Below are positions 1 through 8,556 of a stretch of DNA of 64,000 nucleotides, piece by piece. Source of the DNA: Streptomyces ortus (GTDB taxonomy: Bacteria; Actinomycetota; Actinomycetes; Streptomycetales; Streptomycetaceae); the NCBI RefSeq assembly GCF_026341275.1, contig NZ_JAIFZO010000002.1:4432118-4496117 (forward strand). Direction: 5' to 3'. Each line of letters starts with the position of its first letter. Within the stretch, counting starts at the first letter, position 1. The notes below the pieces were generated by a model. It was not told the origin of the DNA, made no database searches, and worked only from the letters and a program-made list of their open reading frames with translations. Both the position numbers and the translations under genes were made by a program.

Positions 1-135
1 CAGCGCGTCGGCGGCCGTACCGGCCTCGCCGACCACCTCGATGTCGTCCTCCATCGAGAGCAGCTCATGGACTCCCCGGCGGACCACCTCATGGTCGTCG
101 AGAAGAAAAACGGTGATTTTTCCCTCTTCGCGCAC
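1..135 (-). CDS. Two-component response regulator, N-terminal part (cut by the window edge)
   Basis: Only the first 45 codons are present; the rest lies left of base 1. The reading is a receiver-domain start: a hydrophobic strand ITVFLLDDHEVVRRGVHELL containing the acidic pair D13-D14, followed by a helix and the second strand IEVVGEAG. This is typical of NarL/LuxR-type regulators, whose phosphorylatable Asp and HTH would be off-window. The start taken is GTG at 135; an in-frame GTG six codons upstream would add VCETDS. It is divergent from the bkd operon, with 408 bp between them. The partner kinase is not visible. Confidence 0.85.
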   Translation of the reverse strand, partial: MREEGKITVFLLDDHEVVRRGVHELLSMEDDIEVVGEAGTAADAL

Positions 136-279
136 GGAGTCAGTTTCACACACGATCTTTCCGCTTGCGCCAGTCGAGCCCTTCCCGTCCCCGGGGTGAC
201 CGGGATAACGTGCCGGTGTTCCGGCCCCCTGCCAGGCTGTTACCAGTGCTGTGACCAGCGACTGTTCCCGACGTGTGCG

Positions 280-321
280 AAGTACTTGGAAGTCCGAGTG
301 GAAAGTACTTGGAACTCCGAG
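280..321. promoter_or_regulatory. Two 19-bp direct repeats in the response-regulator/bkd intergenic region
   Basis: The 408-bp gap 136-543 holds no gene. It contains AAGTACTTGGAAGTCCGAG at 280-298 and AAGTACTTGGAACTCCGAG at 303-321: 18 of 19 identical, 23 bp apart, each opening with the palindrome AAGTACTT. A further inverted repeat TTCACA-GAAA-TGTGAA lies at 345-360. Two near-identical palindrome-led boxes about two helical turns apart suggest a regulator bound cooperatively, controlling the bkd operon, the response regulator, or both. The regulator is unknown. The bkdA ribosome binding site GGAGG is at 533-537. Confidence 0.5.
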
Positions 322-543
322 CAAAAACGCAGGTCAGGAGGGGTTTCACAGAAATGTGAAGCACTGGGTAACGTGCTTGTTGCAGGGCGCTCGCCGGGGC
401 ACCTGTCACGCCTGTTCCCGGCCGAGGGCACCCACCCCGTGCACGGGTACGAGGACCAGGCGAGCCGCTCCCCCGGTTCTCGACGAGCTGGGGGAACCCC
501 AGTTCCCGGCAACCCCGGGGGCCGGACCGACGGAGGAGCACAC

Positions 544-1716
544 GTGACCGTGGAGAGCACTGCCGCGCGCAAGCCGCGACGCAGCGCCGGTACAAAGCGC
601 ACCGCTGCGAAGAAGCCGCCGGGCGCCCAGCCGGACCTCGTACAGCTGCTGACCCCCGAGGGGAAGCGCGTCAAGAATGGCGAATTCGACGCGTACGTAG
701 CCGACATCACCCCCGAAGAGCTGCGCGGCCTGTACCGCGACATGGTGCTCACCCGGCGCTTCGACGCCGAGGCCACCTCCCTGCAGCGTCAGGGCGAGCT
801 GGGCCTGTGGGCCTCGCTGCTCGGCCAGGAGGCCGCCCAGATCGGCTCCGGACGGGCCACCCGCGAGGACGACTACGTCTTCCCGACCTACCGCGAGCAC
901 GGCGTCGCCTGGTGCCGCGGCGTCGACCCGGCCAACCTGCTCGGCATGTTCCGCGGCGTGAACAACGGCGGCTGGGACCCGAACAGCAACAACTTCCACC
1001 TCTACACGATCGTCATCGGCTCGCAGACGCTGCACGCCACCGGCTACGCCATGGGCATCGCCAAGGACGGCGCGGACTCGGCCGTGATCGCGTACTTCGG
1101 GGACGGCGCCTCCAGCCAGGGCGACGTCGCTGAATCGTTCACCTTCTCCGCGGTCTACAACGCGCCCGTCGTGTTCTTCTGCCAGAACAACCAGTGGGCC
1201 ATCTCCGAGCCCACCGAGCGCCAGACCCGCGTCCCGCTCTACCAGCGCGCGCAGGGGTACGGCTTCCCGGGCGTCCGCGTGGACGGCAACGACGTCCTCG
1301 CCTGCCTCGCCGTCACGAAGTGGGCGCTGGAGCGGGCCCGCCGGGGCGAGGGGCCGACCCTCGTCGAGGCGTTCACGTACCGCATGGGCGCGCACACCAC
1401 CTCCGACGACCCGACCAAGTACCGGGCCGACGAGGAGCGCGAGGCCTGGGAGGCGAAGGACCCGATCCAGCGGCTGCGCACGTACCTGGAGGCCTCAAAC
1501 CACGCGGACGAGGGATTCTTCGCGGAACTCGAAGCCGAGAGCGAGGCGTTGGGCAAACGAGTACGCGAAGTCGTCCGCGCCATGCCGGACCCGGACAGCT
1601 TCGCCATCTTCGAGAACGCGTACGCGGACGGGCACGCGCTCGTCGACGAGGAGCGGGCCCAGTTCGCCGCCTACCAGGCGTCGTTCGCCGATGAAGGGGA
1701 GGGCGATCAGCGATGA
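544..1716 (+). CDS. bkdA: Branched-chain 2-oxoacid (or pyruvate) dehydrogenase E1 component, alpha subunit
   Basis: This is the thiamine-diphosphate-dependent E1 alpha subunit, which decarboxylates 2-oxoacids and passes the acyl group to the lipoyl arm of E2. The frame is open from base 67, but the start chosen is GTG 544, 7 bases after GGAGG, giving 390 residues, the usual family length. A short Arg/Lys/Ala-rich leader precedes the catalytic domain. The ThDP motif is visible: GDG near residue 187 and NNQ near 216, in the context YFGDGASSQGD...FFCQNNQWA. It overlaps bkdB by 4 bp (ATGA), so the two subunits are translationally coupled. Three-gene E1a-E1b-E2 operons in streptomycetes usually act in Val/Ile/Leu catabolism and supply branched starters for fatty acids and polyketides; pyruvate specificity cannot be excluded from sequence. 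Confidence 0.93.
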   Translation: MTVESTAARKPRRSAGTKRTAAKKPPGAQPDLVQLLTPEGKRVKNGEFDAYVADITPEELRGLYRDMVLTRRFDAEATSLQRQGELGLWASLLGQEAAQIGSGRATREDDYVFPTYREHGVAWCRGVDPANLLGMFRGVNNGGWDPNSNNFHLYTIVIGSQTLHATGYAMGIAKDGADSAVIAYFGDGASSQGDVAESFTFSAVYNAPVVFFCQNNQWAISEPTERQTRVPLYQRAQGYGFPGVRVDGNDVLACLAVTKWALERARRGEGPTLVEAFTYRMGAHTTSDDPTKYRADEEREAWEAKDPIQRLRTYLEASNHADEGFFAELEAESEALGKRVREVVRAMPDPDSFAIFENAYADGHALVDEERAQFAAYQASFADEGEGDQR

Positions 1717-2693
1717 CAGCGGAAAAGATGGCGCTGGCCAAGGCGATCAACGAATCGCTGCGCACGGCCCTCGACTCGGACCCCAAGGTCCTGATCATGG
1801 GCGAGGACGTCGGCAAGCTCGGCGGTGTGTTCCGGGTGACGGACGGCCTGCAGAAGGACTTCGGCGAGGACCGGGTCATCGACACCCCGCTCGCCGAGTC
1901 GGGCATCGTCGGCACCGCGATCGGCCTCGCGCTGCGTGGCTACCGCCCGGTCGTGGAGATCCAGTTCGACGGCTTCGTCTTCCCGGCGTACGACCAGATC
2001 GTCACGCAGCTCGCGAAGATGCACGCGCGGGCGCTCGGCAAGATCAAGCTCCCCGTCGTCATCCGCATCCCGTACGGCGGCGGCATCGGTGCGGTCGAGC
2101 ACCACTCCGAGTCCCCCGAGGCGCTCTTCGCGCACGTGGCGGGCCTGAAGGTGGTCTCCCCTTCGAACGCGGGCGACGCCTACTGGATGATGCAGCAGGC
2201 CATCCACAGCGACGACCCGGTGATCTTCTTCGAGCCGAAGCGGCGCTACTGGGACAAGTCCGAGGTGAACCGCGAGGCCATCCCCGGTCCGCTGCACAAG
2301 GCGCGGGTGGTCCGCGAGGGCACCGATCTGACGCTGGCGGCGTACGGGCCGATGGTGAAGGTCTGCCAGGAGGCCGCGGCGGCAGCCCAGGAAGAGGGCA
2401 AGTCCCTCGAGGTGCTGGACCTGCGGTCGATGTCCCCGATCGACTTCGACGCCGTCCAGGCCTCGGTCGAGAAGACCCGCCGCCTGGTCGTGGTGCACGA
2501 GGCGCCGGTGTTCCTCGGGACGGGCGCGGAGATCGCGGCCCGGATCACGGAGCGGAGCTTCTACCACCTGGAGGCACCGGTGCTGCGGGTCGGCGGCTAT
2601 CACGCCCCGTATCCGCCGGCCCGCCTGGAGGACGAGTACCTGCCGGGCCTGGACCGGGTGCTCGACGCCGTCGACCGCTCGCTGGCGTACTGA
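1713..2693 (+). CDS. bkdB: Branched-chain 2-oxoacid dehydrogenase E1 component, beta subunit
   Basis: The 326-residue E1 beta subunit forms an alpha2beta2 heterotetramer with BkdA and completes the ThDP site. The transketolase-like pyrimidine-binding domain is in the N-terminal half (VLIMGEDVGKLGGVFRVTDG near the start; conserved Glu in GED) and the transketolase C-terminal domain follows (DLRSMSPIDFDAVQASVEKT, then VVHEAP). The length is that of a full subunit. The ATG overlaps the bkdA stop (ATGA). bkdC starts 10 bp after the stop, so all three genes form one transcription unit. Confidence 0.94.
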   Translation: MTAEKMALAKAINESLRTALDSDPKVLIMGEDVGKLGGVFRVTDGLQKDFGEDRVIDTPLAESGIVGTAIGLALRGYRPVVEIQFDGFVFPAYDQIVTQLAKMHARALGKIKLPVVIRIPYGGGIGAVEHHSESPEALFAHVAGLKVVSPSNAGDAYWMMQQAIHSDDPVIFFEPKRRYWDKSEVNREAIPGPLHKARVVREGTDLTLAAYGPMVKVCQEAAAAAQEEGKSLEVLDLRSMSPIDFDAVQASVEKTRRLVVVHEAPVFLGTGAEIAARITERSFYHLEAPVLRVGGYHAPYPPARLEDEYLPGLDRVLDAVDRSLAY

Positions 2694-2703
2694 GGAGAAG
2701 GTC

Positions 2704-4266
2704 GTGACGACGATGACGGAAACGGCCTCGGGGCTGAGCGAGTTCAAGATGCCCGACGTGGGCGAGGGCCTGACCGAGGCGGAGATCCTCAAGTGGTACG
2801 TCCAGCCCGGTGACACGGTGACCGACGGGCAGGTGGTCTGCGAGGTCGAGACCGCCAAGGCCGCCGTCGAGCTGCCGATCCCCTACGACGGGGTGGTGCA
2901 CGAGCTGCGCTTCCCCGAGGGGACGACGGTGGACGTCGGCCAGGTGATCATCGCGGTGCGGGTGGGCGGTGGGGACGGCTCGGCCGCCGGGGCGGCTGCG
3001 CCCGCTGACACCGCTGCCCCCGCCTCAGCCGGTCCGCCTGCTTCGACCGCCTCGACCGCCTCGACCGAGGCTCCGGCCGCGGTGACTCCGGCCGAGGCAC
3101 CGGCTGCGACGGCATCCGCGGAGGCCGAGCCCGCGCCGGAGGGCCGCAAGCCGGTTCTCGTCGGGTACGGGGTCTCGGTGGCCTCCACCAAGCGCCGTCC
3201 CCGCAGAGGGGTGCCGGCCCGGCAGCCGGAAGCCGCCGCCGCGGCCGAGGCGGTCCAGAACGAGCTGAACGGACACGCGGCTCCGGCGGCCCGTCCGCTG
3301 GCCAAGCCTCCGGTGCGCAAGCTGGCCAAGGACCTCGGGGTCGATCTGGCGGCGGTCACGCCCTCAGGCCCGGACGGGATCATCACCCGCGAGGACGTGC
3401 ACGCGGCGGTGGCCCCCGCAGCCGCCCCCGCCCCGGCCGCGACTACGGCCTCCGTCCGGGAGCCCGCGGTCACCGCGGCGCCCGCGCCGGCATCGGAGGC
3501 CCCGGCGGGCGCTCCGGCCGCGCCCCCGCTCGCCCCCCTCGCCCCGTCCGTCTCGTACGACGGCGTGCGCGAGACCCGGGTCCCGGTCAAGGGGGTCCGC
3601 AAGGCGATCGCCGCCGCGATGGTCGGGTCGGCGTTCACCGCGCCGCATGTCACCGAGTTCGTCACGGTCGACGTGACGCGCACGCTGAAGCTGGTCGAGG
3701 AGCTCAAGCAGGAGAAGGACATGCAGGGGCTGCGGGTGAACCCGCTGCTGCTGATCTCCAAGGCCCTGCTGGTCGCCATCAAGCGCCATCCGGACGTCAA
3801 CGCCTCCTGGGACGAGGCCAACCAGGAGATCGTGCGGAAGCACTATGTGAACCTGGGCATCGCGGCGGCCACCCCGCGTGGCCTGATCGTCCCGAACATC
3901 AAGGACGCCCACGCCAAGACGCTTCCGCAGCTCGCCGAGGCGCTGGGTGAGCTGGTGGGGACGGCTCGTGAGGGGCGTACCTCGCCGGCGGCCATGCAGG
4001 GCGGGACGGTGACGATCACGAACGTCGGGGTGTTCGGGGTCGACACGGGTACGCCGATCCTCAACCCCGGTGAGTCGGCGATCCTCGCCGTCGGGTCCAT
4101 CAAGCCGCAGCCGTGGGTGCACAAGGGGAAGGTCAGGGTCCGGCAGGTCACGACCCTCGCGCTGTCCTTCGACCATCGGCTGGTCGACGGGGAGCTGGGC
4201 TCCAAGGTGCTGGCCGATGTGGCGGCGATCCTGGAGCGGCCGAAGCGGTTGATCACCTGGGGGTAG
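2704..4266 (+). CDS. bkdC: Dihydrolipoamide acyltransferase (E2) of the 2-oxoacid dehydrogenase complex
   Basis: E2 core protein, 520 residues from GTG 2704. The order is a single lipoyl domain (about 14-90) with the lipoylated Lys52 in VETAKAAVELP, an Ala/Pro/Glu-rich flexible linker, a peripheral subunit-binding domain (about 197-235, VRKLAKDLGVDLAAVTPSG), a second Ala/Pro linker, and the CoA-dependent acyltransferase domain. Catalytic His491 and Asp495 are in SFDHRLVDG. Linkers are long compared with many E2 proteins but normal for actinobacteria. The complex also needs E3 (lipoamide dehydrogenase), which is not in this window. A 23-bp-stem hairpin follows the gene at 4331-4382 and separates it from the convergent carboxypeptidase gene. 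Confidence 0.94.
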   Translation: MTTMTETASGLSEFKMPDVGEGLTEAEILKWYVQPGDTVTDGQVVCEVETAKAAVELPIPYDGVVHELRFPEGTTVDVGQVIIAVRVGGGDGSAAGAAAPADTAAPASAGPPASTASTASTEAPAAVTPAEAPAATASAEAEPAPEGRKPVLVGYGVSVASTKRRPRRGVPARQPEAAAAAEAVQNELNGHAAPAARPLAKPPVRKLAKDLGVDLAAVTPSGPDGIITREDVHAAVAPAAAPAPAATTASVREPAVTAAPAPASEAPAGAPAAPPLAPLAPSVSYDGVRETRVPVKGVRKAIAAAMVGSAFTAPHVTEFVTVDVTRTLKLVEELKQEKDMQGLRVNPLLLISKALLVAIKRHPDVNASWDEANQEIVRKHYVNLGIAAATPRGLIVPNIKDAHAKTLPQLAEALGELVGTAREGRTSPAAMQGGTVTITNVGVFGVDTGTPILNPGESAILAVGSIKPQPWVHKGKVRVRQVTTLALSFDHRLVDGELGSKVLADVAAILERPKRLITWG

Positions 4267-4330
4267 GGCTCGGGCGCGCGGCGGGGGCCGGTCGCGCCGT
4301 TCCCCGCGCCCCTGAGAGCGAAGAGCAAAA

Positions 4331-4382
4331 GACTGCGCCGTTCCCCGCGCCCCCGAGAAGGGGCGCGGGGAACGGCGCAGTC
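4331..4382. terminator. Bidirectional terminator-like hairpin built from the intergenic repeat
   Basis: A perfect 23-bp stem (4331-4353 pairing with 4360-4382) with a 6-base loop lies between convergent bkdC and the carboxypeptidase gene. Each arm is one copy of the repeat that recurs through the window (core GCGCCGTTCCCCGCGCCCC). A third, direct copy sits just upstream around 4294-4313. The lack of a long T tract is usual for Streptomyces terminators. Confidence 0.7.
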
Positions 4383-4398
4383 GGTTGAGCTGAGCTGG

Positions 4399-5295
4399 TT
4401 ACCTGGCGAAGCCGTAGTTCATGAGCTTCTTCGCGTCCGACTCGCGCGCCGAGATGGACGTCGAGGCGAGGACCGTCCCGACGACCGTCTTGCCGTTGCG
4501 GGTCGCGGCGAAGACCAGGCAGTACTTGGCCTCCGGACCGGAACCGGTTTTCACACCGATCGTGCCGGAGTAGCTGCTCAGCAGACCGTTGGTGTTGGTC
4601 CACGGAGCCATCGTGCGGGTGCTGCCGGTCTTCGTGATGGTCTTGGCCGTGTACTTCTTCGTCTTGACGATCGCGCGGAAGTTGGCGCTCTTCAGCGCGC
4701 TCCTGGTGATCTTCGTGAGGTCACGCGGCGTCGAGTAGTTCGAGCCGTTGCCGATGCCGTCGAACGAGTCGAACTTCGTGTTCGTCAGACCGAGGTCCCT
4801 GGCCTGCTTGTTCATCTTGCCGATGAACGACTTCACCCGGGCGGCACGCGTGGAGCCGGAACCGAACTTGTCGGCGAGGGCGTACGCCGCGTCACAGCCG
4901 GACGGCAGCATGAGGCCGTACAGCAGCTGGCGGACGGTGACCTTGTCGCCGACGATGAGGCGGGCCGAGGAGGCGGTGTTGCGGACGATGTAGTCGCTGT
5001 ACGCCTTCTGGATGGTGACCTTGGCGTCCAGGTTGAGGTTCGGCTGGGCCAGGACGACCTTGGCGGTCATGATCTTCGTCGTGGAGCCGGTGGAGCGGCG
5101 GGTGTCCGCTGCCTTGGTGTAGAGCGACGAGCCAGTGCCGCTGTTCATCACGAAACCGCCCTTGGCGGCGATCGTGGGCTTCGTGAGGGCCTGCGCGGGC
5201 GCCGTGCCGAGAGCACCGGTCGCGAGCACGGCGCCGGTGGTGAGGACCACTCCGGCCGCTCTGCGGACGCGCATACCCTTAATGGCAGTTATCAA
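4399..5295 (-). CDS. Secreted D-alanyl-D-alanine carboxypeptidase (serine-type, S11 family)
   Basis: Low-molecular-weight penicillin-binding protein that trims the terminal D-Ala from peptidoglycan stem peptides outside the membrane. It has 298 residues from TTG 5295 or 291 from ATG 5274. The signal peptide ends near AQA (residues 1-36). Catalytic motifs: SxxK as S71-T-T-K74, and KTG as K249-T-G251. The second motif, normally SxN, reads S132-G-C134, so Asn is replaced by Cys in LPSGCDAAYAL. The typical C-terminal membrane anchor is absent, so the enzyme is probably released. It is divergent from the GntR gene (203-bp gap) and convergent with bkdC. The substitution may be a clade feature rather than inactivation, as all other motifs are intact. 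Confidence 0.9.
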   Translation of the reverse strand: MITAIKGMRVRRAAGVVLTTGAVLATGALGTAPAQALTKPTIAAKGGFVMNSGTGSSLYTKAADTRRSTGSTTKIMTAKVVLAQPNLNLDAKVTIQKAYSDYIVRNTASSARLIVGDKVTVRQLLYGLMLPSGCDAAYALADKFGSGSTRAARVKSFIGKMNKQARDLGLTNTKFDSFDGIGNGSNYSTPRDLTKITRSALKSANFRAIVKTKKYTAKTITKTGSTRTMAPWTNTNGLLSSYSGTIGVKTGSGPEAKYCLVFAATRNGKTVVGTVLASTSISARESDAKKLMNYGFAR

Positions 5296-5498
5296 GTCGA
5301 TTACCCCGATTACGTTGGAAACACCGAACTGGTGTCAAATGCCCCAAGAGAGCGCTCACTTGGCAGTAGCGCCTTCTCTTCAGACACACGAGTAGCACAA
5401 AAGGATGTGCAGTTCCCGGAGTGGGGTGCCCCTTTTTACCTCGTCCATATCCTGGACCACCCGGGACGATGCGTACGTGTTGTATCTATGCTGTGCGC

Positions 5499-6161
5499 AT
5501 GCCTTCCGCCCCGTCCCCCGCAGTGAAGTCGCCGCCCGCCGCCGAACGCGTATACGCGCACGTCAAACAGGCTGTACTGGAGCGCCGGTACGAGGGTGGG
5601 ACCCTGCTCACCGAGGGGGAGCTGGCCGACGCCGTCGGTGTCTCGCGGACACCCGTGCGCGAGGCGTTGCTCAAACTGGAAGTCGAGGGGTTGATCCGGC
5701 TCTACCCGAAGAAGGGCGCCCTCGTCCTGCCCGTCTCCGCGCAGGAGATCGCGGACGTGGTGGAGACCCGGCAGCTCGTCGAGGCGCACGCGATCCGCAA
5801 GGCGGTGCCGGCCGCGCCCGCGCTGATCGAGCGCCTCACCGAACTCCTGGCGCAGCAGCAGGAGCAGGCCGCCGCCGGTGATCTGGCCGGAGCCGCCGTC
5901 ACCGACCGCTGCTTCCACGCCGAGATCGTCCGCAGCGGGGGCAACGAGATCCTCTCCCGCCTCTACGACCAACTGCGCGACCGGCAGCTGAGGATGGGCG
6001 TCGCCGTGATGCACGCCCACCCGGACCGGATCACCAAGACGCTCACCGAGCACCAGGAGATCCTCGACGCGCTGCGCTCCGGCGACGCCGAGGCGGCGGT
6101 CGACCTGGTCCACCGCCACGTCAGCTGGTTCTCGAACCTGGCCCGGGGTGACGTCCGATGA
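5499..6161 (+). CDS. GntR-family transcriptional regulator, FCD (FadR-type) subfamily
   Basis: A 220-residue regulator with an N-terminal winged HTH (about 17-80; LADAVGVSRTPVREALLKLE) and a helical FCD ligand domain with metal-type His/Asp positions (DRCFHAEIVRSGGNEIL; EHQEILDAL; DLVHRHVSWF). The start is ATG 5499, chosen over an upstream in-frame ATG because homology begins here. A -10-like TATCTATG lies only about 14 bases upstream, so the message may be leaderless or nearly so. GTCCA-TATCC-TGGAC (5443-5457) is an inverted repeat that could be an operator. It overlaps the MFS gene by 4 bp, so it probably controls that transporter in response to the transported acid or a derivative. Confidence 0.88.
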   Translation: MPSAPSPAVKSPPAAERVYAHVKQAVLERRYEGGTLLTEGELADAVGVSRTPVREALLKLEVEGLIRLYPKKGALVLPVSAQEIADVVETRQLVEAHAIRKAVPAAPALIERLTELLAQQQEQAAAGDLAGAAVTDRCFHAEIVRSGGNEILSRLYDQLRDRQLRMGVAVMHAHPDRITKTLTEHQEILDALRSGDAEAAVDLVHRHVSWFSNLARGDVR

Positions 6162-7462
6162 GCTCGTCCCCGTCGCTGAGTCTTCCCGGTGATCCGCCGG
6201 GTGGGCGCCGGGCCGTCACGGTGTGGTCCGTCGGTGTCTCCGTCTACTTCGTCGCGGTCATCTTCCGTACGTCGCTGGGCGTGGCGGGCCTCGACGCCGC
6301 CGACCGCTTCCACGTCAACGCCTCCGCGCTCTCGACGTTCTCGATCCTCCAGCTCCTCGTCTACGCGGGCATGCAGATACCCGTCGGCCTGATGGTCGAC
6401 CGGCTGGGCACGAAGAAGGTGCTGACCTTCGGCGTCGTGCTGTTCACGATCGGCCAGCTGGGCTTCGCGTTCTCACCGACGTACGGGACGGCGCTGGCCT
6501 CGCGCGCGCTGCTCGGGTGCGGTGACGCCATGACGTTCATCAGCGTGCTGCGGCTCGGCTCCCGCTGGTTCCCGGCCCGGCGCGGACCGATGGTCGCGCA
6601 GCTCGCGGGCCTGGTGGGCATGGCGGGCAACCTCGTCTCGACGCTCGTGCTGGCCCGGCTGCTGCACGGGGTCGGCTGGACGGCCGCGTTCGCGGGCAGC
6701 TCGGTCGCCGGCGTGGTCGTCCTCGTCCTGATGCTGGTGTTCCTGAAGGACCGCCCCGAGGGGCACGCGCCCGAGCCGTTCCCGCACCGGGGAGCCGCCT
6801 ACGTACGCCGTCAGATCGCGGCGTCCTGGCGGGAGCCCGGGACGCGGCTGGGGCTGTGGGTGCACTTCACGACCCAGTTCCCGGCGATGGTGTTCCTGCT
6901 GCTGTGGGGGCTGCCGTTCCTCGTCGAGGCCCAGGGCCTGTCCCGGGCGACGGCCGGTGAACTCCTCACCCTCGTCGTGCTCTCCAACATGCTCATAGGC
7001 CTGGTGTACGGGCAGATCGTCGCCCGGCACCATGGGGCGCGGCTGCCGCTGGCGCTGGGCACGGTCCTGTCGACGGCGGTCGTGTGGGCCGGCACGCTGG
7101 CGTATCCCGCCGAGCACGCGCCGATGTGGGTGCTGGTCGTGCTGTGCGTGGTGCTCGGGGCGTGCGGGCCCGCGTCGATGATCGGGTTCGACTTCGCGCG
7201 GCCGGCGAATCCGCCGGAGCGGCAGGGGACCGCCTCCGGGATCACCAACATGGGTGGGTTCGTCGCGTCCATGACGACGTTGTTCGCGGTGGGGGTGTTG
7301 TTGGACGCGACCGGGGGGAGTTACGCCGTCGCGTTCTCCGCGGTGTTCGTGTTGCAGGCGCTGGGGTTGAGTCAGATTCTTCGGCTGCGGAAGCTTGTGG
7401 CCCGGCGGGAGCGGGAGCGGTTGGTCGCCAGTCGGGTGGCGACGGTGCACGTTCCGGCGTAG
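6158..7462 (+). CDS. MFS transporter
   Basis: A 434-residue major facilitator with about 12 hydrophobic segments. The loop between helices 2 and 3 carries the MFS signature (GLMVDRLGTKKVL), and the sequence ends in a basic cytoplasmic tail (LRLRKLVARRERERLVASR). The charged central loop near residues 190-220 (KDRPEGHAPEPFPHRG) separates the two six-helix halves. It is translationally coupled to the GntR gene through ATGA. The substrate is unknown; the pairing with an FCD regulator suggests a small organic acid. Confident to family only. Confidence 0.88.
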   Translation: MSSSPSLSLPGDPPGGRRAVTVWSVGVSVYFVAVIFRTSLGVAGLDAADRFHVNASALSTFSILQLLVYAGMQIPVGLMVDRLGTKKVLTFGVVLFTIGQLGFAFSPTYGTALASRALLGCGDAMTFISVLRLGSRWFPARRGPMVAQLAGLVGMAGNLVSTLVLARLLHGVGWTAAFAGSSVAGVVVLVLMLVFLKDRPEGHAPEPFPHRGAAYVRRQIAASWREPGTRLGLWVHFTTQFPAMVFLLLWGLPFLVEAQGLSRATAGELLTLVVLSNMLIGLVYGQIVARHHGARLPLALGTVLSTAVVWAGTLAYPAEHAPMWVLVVLCVVLGACGPASMIGFDFARPANPPERQGTASGITNMGGFVASMTTLFAVGVLLDATGGSYAVAFSAVFVLQALGLSQILRLRKLVARRERERLVASRVATVHVPA

Positions 7463-7545
7463 GCGGGTGGGGGCAGGGGGTGTCGCCCCCGCCGCCCCTA
7501 CCCGTTCCCGTCACTGACTCAGGGGCGCTGCCCCCGAACCCCCGG

Positions 7546-7567
7546 TCCTCAAACGCCGGACGGGCTG
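7546..7567. repeat. Copy of a second intergenic repeat (CAGCCCGTCCGGCGTTTGAGGA)
   Basis: The 22-bp sequence here is the exact reverse complement of 13434-13455. It sits between the convergent MFS and mycothiol-enzyme genes, next to GGGGGTGTCGCCCCC and GGGGCGCTGCCCC hairpins. This motif recurs in intergenic DNA of Streptomyces from general experience. It is probably part of a transcription-termination or structural repeat. Confidence 0.6.
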
Positions 7568-7577
7568 AGAAACGTAA

Positions 7578-8402
7578 CTACGGCGTGACCGTGAAGTTGT
7601 GGAGGATTGCTGATGTCAGGTCCGGGTCGCCCTCTGTTTTGAGGCGGTCCGCGACCGCTTCCGGGGTTACCCGGCCGCAGGCCAGGCGGAAGTAGGTCTC
7701 CCAGTCGAGGGCGAGGGTGGCGGCCGGGCCGAGGGAGGGGGAACCGTCTATCGAACCGACGCCGTCCGCGTCGACGCGGACCGTGCGCAGGAACTCGACG
7801 GGCCCGTGGACGTCGAAGACGATCGCCGAGTTCGCCGGTGCGCCCGCGTCCTTGGCGACGACCTTGGGGAGCCTGGCGAGCAGGACGTCGCGGGCGACGT
7901 ACGCACCCGGGGAGTCGAGGTTGCCCGGCCGGCCGAGGGTCGTGCGCAGGTCCTGCTCGTGCACCCACAGGTCGAACGCCCGGTTGCGCATGGACTCTTC
8001 GAGGGTGACCTCGGTGCCGAGCGGGCCGCGCACCAGCGCGTCGGGTCGGCGTGACTCGTTCCGCAGCTGACGGTTGCGGCGGATGATCGTGTACTCCAGC
8101 TCGGAGGTCATCTCCGGGGCGGTGTGGTGACGGCGGACGTCGACCTGCATCTCCATGTACCGCTGGTGCTCGTTCGTCACGTGGTACAGGTCGCGGGGGA
8201 GCGTGTGGATCGGCCGGGGGTCGCCCAGCGCCTCGCAGTCGAGGCCGATCACATGGGAGACGATGTCGCGCACCGACCAGCCGGGGCATGGAGTCCGCCG
8301 ATTCCATTCACCCTCCATCAGCGGTGACACGAGATCGGATATCGCGTCGATGGAGTGCGTCCAGGCGTCGGCGTAGGACTGAAGGCTGGGATGCAGACTC
8401 AC
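7578..8402 (-). CDS. Maleylpyruvate isomerase-family mycothiol-dependent enzyme (DinB-like fold)
   Basis: The 274-residue protein has the MDMPI_N DinB-like four-helix domain. The metal ligand pattern is visible as His50 in WSVRDIVSHVIGLD, with a second His at 148 in FDLWVHEQDLR, the standard C-terminal motif of the domain. A small alpha/beta C-terminal domain follows (about 185-270). The family uses mycothiol as a cofactor for isomerase or S-transferase reactions, but most members have no known substrate. It is divergent from the nitrilase gene (154-bp gap). Function is assigned to family only. Confidence 0.85.
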   Translation of the reverse strand: MSLHPSLQSYADAWTHSIDAISDLVSPLMEGEWNRRTPCPGWSVRDIVSHVIGLDCEALGDPRPIHTLPRDLYHVTNEHQRYMEMQVDVRRHHTAPEMTSELEYTIIRRNRQLRNESRRPDALVRGPLGTEVTLEESMRNRAFDLWVHEQDLRTTLGRPGNLDSPGAYVARDVLLARLPKVVAKDAGAPANSAIVFDVHGPVEFLRTVRVDADGVGSIDGSPSLGPAATLALDWETYFRLACGRVTPEAVADRLKTEGDPDLTSAILHNFTVTP

Positions 8403-8556
8403 GGAACGGGACCCCTCGGGCGGTTGGGCGCGGGCAGAACACAGGCTGCGGGTGTCTTGGGACGCTAAGTTACGCTGCTGTGAGGCACCCCGGCAGTGCT
8501 TTCGTGTGACGATCGTAGGCCCGTATCAAAGCCTCGAATGCCAGGACGGTGGTAGT

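Noticed and set aside
67..543. Upstream extension of the bkdA reading frame to base 67
   Set aside because: The extension lies opposite the response regulator and through the promoter repeats, and it lacks E1 alpha similarity. A good ribosome binding site fixes the start at 544.
4331..4382. Attachment site or small RNA at the perfect inverted repeat after bkdC
   Set aside because: The same arm sequence recurs about 26 times in the window, usually at gene ends, so it is a repeat family acting as a terminator rather than a unique att site or sRNA gene.
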